Shown here: positions 24,100 through 35,090 of the stretch, in pieces
Position numbering within the stretch: the first letter of the stretch is position 1
Layout of the letters: every line of letters begins with the position of its first letter
Position numbers and translations under genes: made by a program
NCBI GenBank assembly: GCA_025403435.1
Contig: CM046340.1
Location: forward strand, 11,538,091 to 11,602,090
Reading direction: 5' to 3'
Length of the DNA stretch: 64,000 nt
Origin: Artocarpus heterophyllus
Lineage: Eukaryota; Streptophyta; Magnoliopsida; Rosales; Moraceae
Notes under the pieces: model-generated
The model's input: the letters and a program-made list of their open reading frames with translations, nothing else
Databases searched by the model: none
What the model was told of the DNA's origin: nothing

Positions 24100-24929
24100 T
24101 CATGTATTTTTTTGGCAATCCAATGCAACACATATTTGAATAGTCAATACCAAGAAAGTAGTTAGCTAATCGTAAGCCATCCCAATTCGAATATTTACAA
24201 TCTCAATCCAAAAAGTTGTTAAGATTTTAAACAGTTTTCTTGGTGTTAGAAAATAAACTATCGTAGGCCCACCTTTTAAATAGCTTAATCTTTAGGAGAA
24301 ATGGTAAATTAAAGGGGTGTTTGGCAGTGGTTCCACCACTCATTTTCCACCACAAACTTAGTTATAAACAGTATAAAGCTCTCATATGCTACAATAACAA
24401 TAAAAAAAAGGTGCTATAGTATAAAACTCTCACATGCTACAGTAAAAGTGGTTCTCACCACCCTTCCAAACACCCTATAATATATGGTAAGAGAGGTCTT
24501 GAGTATAAACTCCCGTAATTGTATTATTTAAAATTGTCGTGATGTATTGAGGCTTATTACATGATATTCACGCGTTGGGCTTTCCAATTAATATTTAGCC
24601 ACACATTGCCTTTTGTCCATGTCACAGGTGAAGGGTATTGTTAGAATATAAACTATTTGTTACCCCACTTTCTAACTTTTCAAGCTTTAGAAGAAATGGT
24701 TAACCAACACTTAGCATTCCAATGGTGTCTGTATCCCAACAAGATTAAAGGGTGTTCAAGAACAATGTTAGCGCGCGCGCGTGCGCGTCTAGTCTATAAG
24801 ACTTTTATTGCTTTGCTTATTTTGCTGAACTCAGTCTTTTGTTTGTATATTGCTTTAAATTTTCAGGCAAGTAAGGCAAGGGAGAGGATATTTGAGAACG
24901 GATCTTTGAGGAACGAATTGGAGGACTGA
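20835..24929 (+). CDS. MATE efflux transporter, copy 2 (intact, 503 aa)
   Basis: An intact plant MATE/DETOXIFICATION gene. Seven exons: 20835-21149, 22382-22926, 23038-23124, 23236-23292, 23415-23653, 23754-23959, 24867-24929; they sum to 1512 nt with phase kept at every GT-AG junction. The product should have the family's twelve membrane helices after a hydrophilic N-terminus of about 50 residues. Hallmarks are [14 protein letters not shown] (51-64), CGQAYGAEQ (115-123), CLEWWSFE at the exon 2/3 join, [11 protein letters not shown] at the exon 4/5 join and FGYSFSNE. Length is normal for the family. MATE proteins export or sequester alkaloids, flavonoids, xenobiotics or hormones at the plasma membrane or tonoplast by cation antiport; the substrate cannot be read from the sequence. 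Intron 6 carries a MITE (24314-24476). The start is the ATG at 20835, matching copy 3. Confidence 0.92.
24314..24476 (+). mobile_element. MITE family member C, in intron 6 of MATE copy 2
   Basis: It starts GGGGTGTTTGGCAGTGG and ends TTCCAAACACCCT, with the shared core GTTATAAACAGTATAAAGC and GCTACAGTAAAAGTGGTT. It is the best-preserved copy of the family here. Confidence 0.85.
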
Positions 24930-25590
24930 AAAGAGCTAGAATAGGATTCTATATGCATAGGTTGAACATAGTTTTCTTTTTATCATGATTATAAAGGGAA
25001 AAATATTGTTCCAACTAATTATGAAAAATTAACAGTAGCTTGTAATTCCAGTCTTCTTTGCTGCCATATTGAACTTAGATTTGGTGCTTGACTAACAAAA
25101 GATGCTTTTATAAGATTATTGTTGATGTAAGAATCTCTTTAGAAGAAAATCTGCTTGGAATTGGTGACGATTCGAGATGAAGAAGGCTTTGTTATGGCTG
25201 CTCTGTCTACTAGATGCATAGGAAAGCTTTCCTTTAAGAAAGCTGAAGATACAGCCCCATTTGAGCGATAGATGTTGGCTTGTCACTTTTGTAAAGAGTG
25301 ATGCCTTGGAAATTTCAATTTCTCCATTCTAACTCTTCCATTGCAAATTATATAGGCCATGGATTAGCTAAGCATGGTCTTAGGCTAGAAGAAGATATGG
25401 TGTGGTTAGAAGATATTTCACAATCTATGGTATATGATGTACTGAAAGATGTTTCTTTTTCAGTGACAGATGCAATCCTTTCTCAGCATTTTTTTCCCTA
25501 AATGTGTCCTATCTAAGTCTTTTTCTTCTTGTAATTCTCGTTTTAGTCCAATCAGGTCTTAATTCCACTTGGGAGCTTAAATTATGAGAA

Positions 25591-25760
25591 ATTATCATAA
25601 ATGTCACCCTTTGAAACTTAATTTTTTTTAAAAATATCACGCAAGTTGAAGTGTGATACAACATGTAATATAAGTGGTAATATGACATAACTTTTTTTAA
25701 TGCGGCATGAATAAACAAGTTTTTTAAAATAGTGGCACAACATGTTATTTTTTTCTTATA
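25591..25760 (+). repeat. Dispersed repeat G, copy 1
   Basis: It shares ATGACATAA, then a T-run, then a GGCATGAATAAA/GGCATTAATAAA phrase and a TATGTAA-type ending with the stretch at 46408-46540. Non-coding, probably a MITE of unidentified family. Confidence 0.45.
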
Positions 25761-26211
25761 TTGATTAGATTTAAAAGGAACAAATGAGGGAGAAATCAAC
25801 CAAAAAGCCCATATTAAATATTGTCCTTAGAAATTAGCCATGAGAAAGCTCAAACCCAAAAGCTCATAAATTGCCTAAGAAACCCCAGAAAATGCCCACT
25901 GAATGCCCCAAAACCACAAAATCTAGAAGTCGCCCCTTGGAGCGCCTCTGACATGCCAATAGGAACACCTTTGATAAAACTCTGGAGCATGTTAGACTTT
26001 AACCTTTTTTAAAGTCAAATGTGTCTAGTCAATGCTCCTGAAAACGAACTGACACTTCTCAATGCCTTAGAGATAACAAGTTTAACCTGGTCAACTTGAT
26101 ACAATCTGATCTTAGAAATGTCAAACTGAAGAATAAGATTTGGCGAGTATAAATCAAAGATTTTTGTCCTTAAATTATACCATTTTTAGCGAGACAAAAA
26201 AGCCATGCTTA

Positions 26212-26466
26212 GAAAGCCATATGATGAATTTGCTTCAAGGGGAAAGTCTAGCTGCAGGTCTAATACTGGTACAAAGCATGCTTCCCGAGCAGAGCAATCG
26301 TAAAAACTTTATTTTCTCCTATAAGCTCTATTTTATTTTCTTATGACTACGCTTTGGTGAGAATAGCAATGCGGTGGGCTCTAAGAGCCGTTCTCCTTTG
26401 GACCACTTCAGGCTTAATTGTCCCCATGATTTTGATGAAGATCTTATTAATTTCATCTATGAGCTT
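26212..26466 (+). pseudogene. Possible exon-like fragment, product unknown
   Basis: Two open pieces (about 26215-26308 and 26358-26482) read as hydrophilic protein, the second with LDHFRLNCPHDFDEDLINFI and then ELFEDP before a TGA. A short T-rich stretch starting GTAAAA lies between them, like an intron, but no good acceptor is visible. I do not recognise the protein. It may be a decayed gene remnant or chance. Confidence 0.25.
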
Positions 26467-27002
26467 TTTGAAGACCCTTGACTTCGTTGAAAAAAGCTAC
26501 CAACGAATTAAAGATACGCATGTTTGCACCCTCAAAATGTCATACCTTCTAGATCTATCGGACCCTAACACGTCTCCATTTAAACTTTTTTTTTTTGGCA
26601 AAATTTTGTTTAACTATTTTTTTCTCATAATTGGTTACGTGAAATACTATTCTCTTATAAATAAGTTTTCTCTTATTTGCCTCTATTAAAGTACTTTTTT
26701 TTTCAAATAAATCCTTGCTCCTTTAACATTTTTTTCTTATTGCCTCTCAACTATTAAATTTTTTTTTTTCATATTTACAACTTAATTAATTTTCTATCTT
26801 AAACCTCTAATTTTCTTCTCTCTCGAATATAGAGCCCATTTGGGACTCCAATTGGACCCAAAGTTTAAACTTAAAACATCATAGTAAATTGACAATTCAA
26901 ATTTTGTAAGAAAAAATACTGTATCGAATTTGTTTTAAACTACCTTAAAAAAATAGTTTAAATTAAAATTTTTTAGTTTAAACCTATGTTCTCGTATAGG
27001 CT

Positions 27003-27096
27003 CATACTATGCTTGTCTATGTACATGTACGATCTTCAAACAAAACACACATACTATGCTTGTCTATGTACATGTACGATCTTCAAACAAAACACA
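27003..27096 (+). repeat. Tandem duplication, 2 x 47 bases
   Basis: CATACTATGCTTGTCTATG occurs at 27003 and again at 27050; the following bases through ACAAAACACA are the same in both copies. Confidence 0.9.
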
Positions 27097-27982
27097 CATT
27101 TTGATTAAAGAAGTAATTATACAAACTGTCTATTTTGCACTCGTTGAATATAAAAATGCCTACTTGTAGACAACATTACAATAATATTGAAAATTTCAAA
27201 TTATAAGAGTTTTGATACCGGTGATACCTCTATCATATATTTTGTGCACATTCTTTACATATTTGTTTCTATAAATGTTTTTGTTTTTTCACTATTTATT
27301 TTTTAGAGTAGTTGACTTGTGCATGTCGATTTTTGTATACTAAAGTTAATGATATTGAATAATTTACATATTGAATCCGTTTTTATATATTGCAATTGAC
27401 TCATATATTGAGTTTGGATATTATTCATTTATTACAAATTAGGTTGATTTGTGCATATTGTACCAATTAATTGTTAAAACAAAAAATCAAATTAAACGTT
27501 TTTCATTTATTTTTTTTTTGTTTCCCTCCTACAAAATTTTTAAATTTCAGATTTCTTTTATCATTTTCTCTTTACGTTTTACTTTTTTGGATTAATCATC
27601 AAAGATTTTCTCTCTTGTTCATTTCATCATTTCAATCCATGATCATCAATATTCAAGCATTGAGTCTCTCATTCATTAATTCAATGCCTCCTTTTCTCCC
27701 TACGTTTGTATCCGGTGAGAAGCACGCTCAATTCCTTAGGTTTGTTTACTCATTTTTTTCCACGTTCATGCCATTTCATATGATTTTTTTTTAATTATTT
27801 TTTACATTGATTCATCCTTTGTTTTTATTATATTCCTCATTATCATAATGAATCTATTTTTTATGAGAACGCCTGTACTCATATTTTAGTGTACGGATTT
27901 GACTTTTTTCCCCCATTATTTTCATTTATCATAATGAATCTATTCTTTGTGATAACGCTTATATACATACTTTGATATCCAT

Positions 27983-28594
27983 TGTTGAGGGTAAGCTCGG
28001 CGCCGCCACCGAGGACACTAACTTCGTGGTCGGCAACTTAGTTCGGCAGACATAGGCTACCGCCCGACCCGACGACTTATGCTCTTCCCGAGGTGCCTTC
28101 CATTTATCTGAGGGCACACCCCCAAGAAGGCTGCCACCTCGGGGATGTACAGTAGCTCGGGCCGGGCCATGCTATTCATCATAATACGTCGCTACCCATC
28201 CTTGTAGGCCAACACCAGGCAGACATGCTACCGTCCGATAGAGTCCAATCCATTGGACAATGGACGCGACACTTATCACTTATTGCTTGATACACTTTGA
28301 TGTGACACCTGGATAATGGGTAAAACCCATCTTGCACCCGATCCAGCTGGTGGCCTATAAATAGGATGCATTTATGACGTTTTAGAGGGAGAGACCTCTT
28401 CACTCTTAATTAACTGCCGAGCTATACTTGCCTTGAGCATCGAAGAGCCCTTGTCTATTGACTAACCCCATTTCTTCGAATCATCCCTCTCGCAGGTACT
28501 CACTCCCGACCAGGGGCAAGCTTAAGAGGAGGTCAGAAGGTGTATAGTCACACGTGGGTGTTGATCCGACACCGGACAGCGGTAAGCATCAACA
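27983..28594 (+). repeat. 5' LTR of the Tat element
   Basis: It is 612 bp. By eye it differs from the 3' LTR at about 18 sites, 16 of them transitions. The core promoter and the start of the leader are inside. Confidence 0.93.
28355..28364 (+). promoter_or_regulatory. TATA box in the 5' LTR
   Basis: CTATAAATAG is a near-perfect plant TATA element in the middle of the LTR. The same sequence is at 38322-38331 in the 3' LTR. Confidence 0.8.
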
Positions 28595-28658
28595 TTTTGG
28601 CACTAGAAGGAGGGCCGAACGCGCCCCAATCCAAGTTATTGTACCTCGGACTTTCGAA

Positions 28659-30392
28659 ATGACAACACGAGGTAACGCAAGAGATAGTACCGTCCGACGT
28701 CAGGAGTCGGGCGATGCCAGACACAAGCAACCGGCTACAGAACGGCCCAACGGTCGTCCTCGGACCGCCAGATCTCGGTCCGGAGGGCAAGGAAACGCGG
28801 CAAGAGCCGAGTCGGTGCAGGCCCAAGCTGCACAAGATCCGATCCGGGAGCTTACAGATGCAGTTCGGATCTTAACTCGGCAGCTTGCACAAGCTCAACA
28901 GCAAGCTGCACCGGAACCGCCACCCCCTGCCCAGGTTGACCAGGCAGGGGGTCGGCATGAGCAGAGTGCCACCAATTGGGAGGATCGATCAGAGCAGTCT
29001 CTGGGATCCACCAGAGGGCCCCTGCTTGACAATAGACTGGTTCATGAACATCAGATCGGACGTCAACCACACCGTGTCCCTTCACCACAAGGTTCCAGAG
29101 CCTCGGTGTTTGATCGGCTCAGATACCGAGGGATTAACAGAAATCGTCAAGGCGGAGCTGGAGGCCGTGCTGAGGGCGGAGTACCCTATCGGGTCAAACT
29201 GCTCGAAGACACGAATAGTCGCCAATTTTGAGTGCTGCAGCGACAGATCGATGAGATCCGCAATTGCAGGTTCGGTTTGGATGAGATCGGGGCTCAGGAT
29301 CCGCCCTTCCCGGATCACATAATGCGGGCACCCATGCCGCCGAAGTTTAAGGTCCCACAAATCAAGTCTTACGATGGGGCCACCGATACAGATGAGCATG
29401 CCGAACTCTTTCGCGGGCACATGCTGTTGCAGAATGCCAGTGATGCTGCAATGTGCAAAGCTTTCTCGCTCACCCTTACGGGCCCTGCTCGGCAGTGGTT
29501 CCGACGACTCGAACCAGGGTCGATTTCTTCTTTTGGGCATTTAACCGACGCCTTCTCCGCCGCATTCTCTACAACTAGGACGCGAAGGAAAGAAATAACT
29601 TCTTTGTACGCCGTCAAGCAGGGAGACGACAGTGTCAGGGACTATGTCAACCGATTTACCCGGGCTGCTCTTGAGGTCAAGCACGTCAAAGACGAGACCC
29701 TCAAACATATTTTTGTAGGGGGCCTCCGACACGAGAAGCTGACCTGGTCCCTGGCCTTTGAGCAGCCAAACACGTTTTCACAAATGCTCGGGTACGCCCA
29801 AAGACATGCGGACGTTGCCGAGTATATGAAAAGCCGCCGGGAGGAGGCTGGCCCGAGCGGGACGAAAAAGGAGAAGAAGCAGAAAAGAGGGCCAGAGCAG
29901 GGCAGCGCCGAGCATGCGAAGAAGCAGAAGAAAGAGAAAGCTGATAAGCCAAAGGGGCCGACCGGCAAGTTCCAAAACTACACGCCCCTGGTGGCAACTA
30001 TCGATGAGGTGCTCGCCCAGGTCGGCGACAAGAATTTGTTGACGCCGCCTCCCAAGCTTCGAGGCTTTAGGGCGAAGCGTGACCAGTCAAAGTTTTGTAA
30101 GTTCCACCAAGATGTGGGCCATTCTACCCGAGAATGCATCCAGCTTAAGGACCAAATAGAAAGGTTGGTCCGAGAAGGTCTATTGCAGGAGTTTGTGGAG
30201 AAGGCCATAAATCTGAGGGCGACCTCTACAAGGAATGACTCGTCAGGCCGAGACGTGCAAAGCCGACCCAGGACTGATAGTGGGAACGCCCCGGAACCCC
30301 CAAATATCGTACATACGATACTTGACGGGCCTGTTACCGGGGACACATCTACGTCAGAGAAGCTCGGCCTGTCGAACGGGGTGACTTCATGA
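28659..30392 (+). pseudogene. gag of the Tat element (one nonsense stop)
   Basis: Gag forms the particle that packages element RNA. The first ATG in frame is at 28659; an in-frame TGA at 29229-29231 cuts the gene. The N-terminal part is Gln/Pro/Arg-rich. After the stop come the retrotransposon gag core (for example ARQWFRRLEPGSI), a Lys-rich stretch with KKEKKQKR, and a zinc-knuckle-like region CKFHQDVGHSTREC near the end. The gag stop TGA overlaps the next ATG as ATGA (30389-30392), so protease follows in the -1 frame. Confidence 0.85.
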
Positions 30393-33300
30393 ACGTGTCC
30401 GAGCACATCAATAAGATACGCCGTCAAGAGGACACCCCGATCACTTTCACTGAGGAGGAAGCAGACCGACTAATGCATCCCCACAACGATGCTTTGGTTT
30501 GCGAACTGCCTATCGCCAACAATGTTGTACGGCGAGTCTTAATTGACAATGGCAGTTCGGCGGACATCCTTTTTAAGCAGGCCTTTGACAGGCTGAAGAT
30601 TAGCAACGCACCTTTAGTTTCAGTCCGGACTCCACTTTTTGGCTTTTGCGGGTGAGTGTGTCCGAGCAACCGGGAAGGTCAGTCTCCCAGTAACTTTTGG
30701 AGAAGGTGCTGCCAGGGTCACTCGGGTGGTCGACTTTTTAGTCGTTGATAAACCCTCTCAATATAACATCATCATCGGCCGGCCAACGCTGAACGGATTA
30801 AAGGCCGTGGTTTCAACATATCACTTGGCAATGAAGTTCCCGACCGATGGTGGTGTTGGAGTAATCCGCTCGTCCCAGGCGGACTCTTGGGCTTGCTATG
30901 CAAACGCGGTCCGAGCAGCCTCGGCTCAGCAACAGGGAATCCTGGCCGTATATTCAGTTGACGAAACCGACCTCCCAACCGATCCGACGCCGAAGATGCT
31001 CGCGGACCTAGACCCCAGGTTTCCCGAGGATGAGGTAAGGGGTACCCCGGTCGAAGACTTAGTGTCGTTCTCCCTGGACCCCTAAAGGGCAGAGCGCACA
31101 GTCCAACTTGGGTCACAGTTACAACCTGAGATCCGGGCCGACCTGGAATCCCTTCTTTCTGAATACCGTGACGTTTTTGCATGGTCTCATGAGGACATGC
31201 CCGACATAGATCCGAACGTCATCAGTCATCGGCTTAACGTCCAACCTGGTCACAGGCCGGTGATACAAAAATGAAGAGCCTTCAACCCGGAGAGATATGC
31301 TGCGATAAACAATGAAGTCCAGAAAATACTAAAGGCTGGGTTTATTAGAGAGGTCAAATATCCGGAATGGTTGGCAAATGTCGTCCTCGTCAAAAAGGTG
31401 AATGGCAAGTGGCGGGTCTGCATCGACTATACCGACCTTAACAAGACCTGCCCCAAGGACTGTTTCCCACTTCCTCGGATAGACCAGCTCGTCGATGCCA
31501 CAGCCGGACACGAGCTCTTGAGCTTCATGGACGCATACTTCGGATATAATCAGATAAGAATGGCTGAAGAGGATCAAATCAAAACCTCATTTGTTACTGA
31601 CCAGGGCTTGTATTGCTACGTTGTAATGCCCTTTGGTCTCAAGAACGCCGGAGCTACCTATCAACGCCTCGTCAACAAAATGTTCGCTCGGCTGATCGGG
31701 AAAACTATGGAGGTCTACGTGGACGACATGTTAGTAAAATCTGTCCAAGCAAAGGACCACATAGCCGACCTCAGAGCTAGCTTTGACATTCTCCGAGAGT
31801 ATGGGATGAAACTCAACCTGGCAAAATGCGCTTTTGGCGTCGGCTCTGGCAAATTCCTCGGATTTTTGGTTAACTGACGAGGAATTGAGGTGAACCCGGC
31901 AAAGGCCCAGGCAATCATAGACATGCATTCTCCTTGGACAGTGAAAGACATGCAAAGGCTTACTGGCATGGTGGCCGCCCTATCAAGATTTGTCTCCCGG
32001 GCTACCGACAAGTGTCACCCTTTCTTCAAGGCACTTAAGGGGAGGTTTGAGTAGAGCAGGGAGTGTGAGGATGCTTTCCAAGGCTTAAAAATTTACCTAG
32101 CCACACCCCCGCTCCTGTCCAAACCTTTGCCCGGTGAGATTCTAACTACCTATTTAGCCGTCTCTGAGAAGGCTGTCAGCTCGGTGTTGATCCGAGATGA
32201 AAACGGGATCCAGAGACCCGTCTCCTATACCAGCCACGCGTTCCAAGGTGCCGAGGAGCGCTATTCATCATTGGAGAAGCTGGCCTTCGCCCTAATAACA
32301 TCGGTCCGGAAGCTGCGGCCGTATTACCAAGGCCATACTGTCAAGATCCCGACCAAGTTTCCTCTCCGGCAAGTTTTACAGAGCCCAAAAATATCAGGTC
32401 GGATGGCCAAGTGGTCGGTCGAATTGGGCCAGTATGATATACATTTTGTGCCGAGAACAGCGATAAAAGCTCAAGTCTTAGCGGATTTCCTTGCCGAGTT
32501 TACAGAGGCCGGAAAAGTGGCTCCCTTAGTGGAGAAATCACCCGTTGAGGAGCCGGATACAGCTGGCTGCAGTGAGCGAGGCCTTTCCCCGGAGCTGAAC
32601 TAGAAACTACACGTCGATGGCTCAACCTGTGTCGACGGGTCGGGGGCAGGCTTGATTTTAACAAGCCCCGACGGATATAAGGTCATTTATGCCCTTCGTT
32701 TCGACTTCAAAACATCTAATAACGAAGCGGAGTATGAAGCTTTGCTCGTCGGATTACGAATTGCCCGAGACCTCGGAGTTGATCAGCTGACCGTCTATAG
32801 TGACTCAATGCTAGTGGTGCAGCAAGTCACAGGAGGATTCCAGGCCCGAGCAGAATCAATGACGGCATATTTAAAAGAAGCGAAACGGTTGCTTGGACAA
32901 TTCAAGTCCTACACTTTTAAGCAAATCCCCCTGTCCGAGAACGTGGAAGCCGATGTCCTTGCCCGACTAGCCTCCGGGATAGGCAGAGTAGACCCGATGT
33001 CTGTTCCTATTGAAAGACTCGCTGGACCGAGTATCAGTAAGGAGGTCATGAGTCTGGTAGCCGAACCAAAATGCACGTGGATGGACCCGATCATCCGATA
33101 CCCGACCCTAGCTGAATTACCCGACGACTGGGAAGAGGCACGTCGGATACGTAACAGCTCGGCCCGGTATTCGATGATTGGGGAAAAGCTGTACCGATGC
33201 GGCTACACGACGCCATGCCTAAGATGTTTGGATTCCCAGGAGGCCGAGTACTTAATGAAAGAGATTCATGAAGGCCTTTGTGGCAATCACTCCGGTGGAC

Positions 33301-34307
33301 GCTCCTTGGCCTAGAAATGCCTGCGGTAGGGTTACTACTGGCCTACCATGCAGCAAGACTGCGGGAGCTTTGCACGAAAATGCTTCAAATGCCAGCAATT
33401 TGCTAAGATGCTAGGTTCACACGCCGAGCCTCTAAATCCGGTGACTTCGGCGTGGCCATTTGCAAAATGGGCCATTGACTTGATCGGACCACTCCTTCTG
33501 ACTCGTTCGTAATTCAGATATTGTATCGTCGCCATCGACTATCTGACGAAATGGATCGAAGTTGAGCCTTGCACCAACATGACTGAAGCTAAGTGCACCA
33601 ACTTCGTATGGAAAAACATCGTCTGTCGGTTCGGAATCCCGCACACTATCGTGACCGACAATGCTAAGCAGTTTGACTCCTCGGGTCTACGCCATCTGTG
33701 CGAGAAGCTCGGCATTAAGAAAGTCTACTCTTCCCCGAGCTATCCGCAGAGTAACGGCCAGGTGGAGGCCATGAACAAGACAATTAAAGACAATCTCAAG
33801 AAGAAACTCGAGGGACTTAAGGGCGCATGGATTGACGAACTACCCTAAGTGCTCTGGGCATACCAAACGACTACACGAACTGCAACCGGCGAGACACCGT
33901 TCTCCCTGGTTTATGGGGCAGAAGTCGTCATCCCAGCCGAGGTTGGATTACCGAGCTTGAGGGTCGAGCAATACGAAGAAGTACTGAATGAAAAACTCAT
34001 GATGACCGAGCTCGACCTACTTGAAGAAAAAAGGAACCGGGCATCCATTCGTAATGCAGCCTGGAATCAGGTTGTAGCTCGGTATTACAACAAACGGGTT
34101 CAGCCGAGAAGCTTTAAGGTTGGTGACTTAGTAATGAAGAAGGTCACGGTTCAACAACCCGGTCTCGGGTCCTTTGGTCCGAAATGGGAAGGACCTTTTA
34201 AAGTCAAAGGTGTCGTGCGATCAGGCACTTACAGGCTGACCGATTTGGAGGGTAATCAGCTCGGGCATCCATGAAATGCCGAGCTGTTAAAAAGATTCTA
34301 TTCCTGA
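30389..34307 (+). pseudogene. pro-pol of the Tat element (multiple stops, one frameshift)
   Basis: Pol supplies protease, reverse transcriptase, RNase H and integrase. The protease active site is seen as LIDNGSSADILF (about 30540). A frameshift at about 30645 (an extra T in a T-run) moves reading to the frame used from 30639 onward. Reverse transcriptase is clear at 31371-31877 with the YVDDML catalytic motif; RNase H follows to about 32500, and a second RNase H-like domain (VDGSTCVDGSGAG) starts near 32610. Integrase has its zinc-binding His/Cys region (33270-33400) and the catalytic residues in WAIDLIGP, TDNAKQF and NGQVEAMNK (33470-33770). Ten in-frame stops start at 31083, 31272, 31875, 32052, 32601, 33312, 33327, 33510, 33846 and 34272; the original end is probably the TGA at 34305-34307. 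Confidence 0.92.
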
Positions 34308-35090
34308 AAAAAGACGAGGAAAAAAAGAAGACAGAACGGAAATCAGAGCCAGATTCCTTTTTTGATCTCTGGCTACAATTCTTTTGTAACTAGACCTGCT
34401 GAGCAGGGCTGGAAAAGTCAGTGTAAATATTACATTAATGGAGCACAACCTCCATAAACTCACTCCACCTGAGCAATATCTTTAAGGGAGGATTATACCT
34501 AAGACGCCAGAACCCCAGCTCGGAAGACAGGATGTTGACTCCCCATCAAGGGAGTCATCCTCGTCAAACTGGACAGGGGGGCTAGTCAGTATATGTATCA
34601 TGTCTGTCATGCAGACACCCTTAAGTTGCTCGGCACATTTATGTGCCCGATTAGTCCTATACTTGTAAAGTTTCTTTAAAACTTCAACAAGTCTATGGGG
34701 GGCAACAGGGTAAGGGTAGCTATACGTTGTTTATATTCTGCCCGACCGAGACCAGAAACCTAAACTTGCTTGGATAACTAAGCAGAAACGGTAACTACTC
34801 GAAACGACCGAGAACAGAAGTCCTCGGATTAACTAAGGACGGAGGTACTCGGATTAACCGAGAACAATTGTACCCTTTACCTCTGCTCGGTCAATTGTCT
34901 CCCAGCCTGGGAACCCCCCGAGAAGTATCTAACTTTAAACATTACGTGGGATGAAAAATAAAACTACACGTAAGAAAAAGTGGATGCAAAACGGGAAGAT
35001 ATAAAAAAGTTTTAACTTTATTTATTAGGGAGGTACAAGAAAATCGGGTACCTCCCAAGCCCAATTACAAAAAGCGAGAAAAGCAGAGGA
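34308..35090. other. Tat element spacer between pol and the antisense gene
   Basis: Non-coding on both strands. It contains repeated phrases such as ACCGAGA and CTCGGATTAAC (about 34800-34870). It would be the 3' UTR region of both the sense pol transcript and the antisense gene. Confidence 0.5.

Larger units (their letters stand above)
24930..27982. other. Intergenic region between MATE copy 2 and the Tat element
   Basis: No intact gene was seen. It holds a dispersed repeat (25591-25760), a possible exon-like fragment near 26212-26466, and an exact tandem duplication of a 47-base unit at about 27003-27096. The rest is AT-rich with T-runs; short open frames here do not resemble known proteins. 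Confidence 0.5.

Noticed and set aside
28885..29322. Alternative + frame across gag
   Set aside because: It overlaps the gag frame and has no Gag features; the frame from 28659 leads directly into the gag core after one nonsense codon.
29369..30669. Long - strand frames over gag
   Set aside because: Shadows of the GC-rich gag coding sequence; no motifs.
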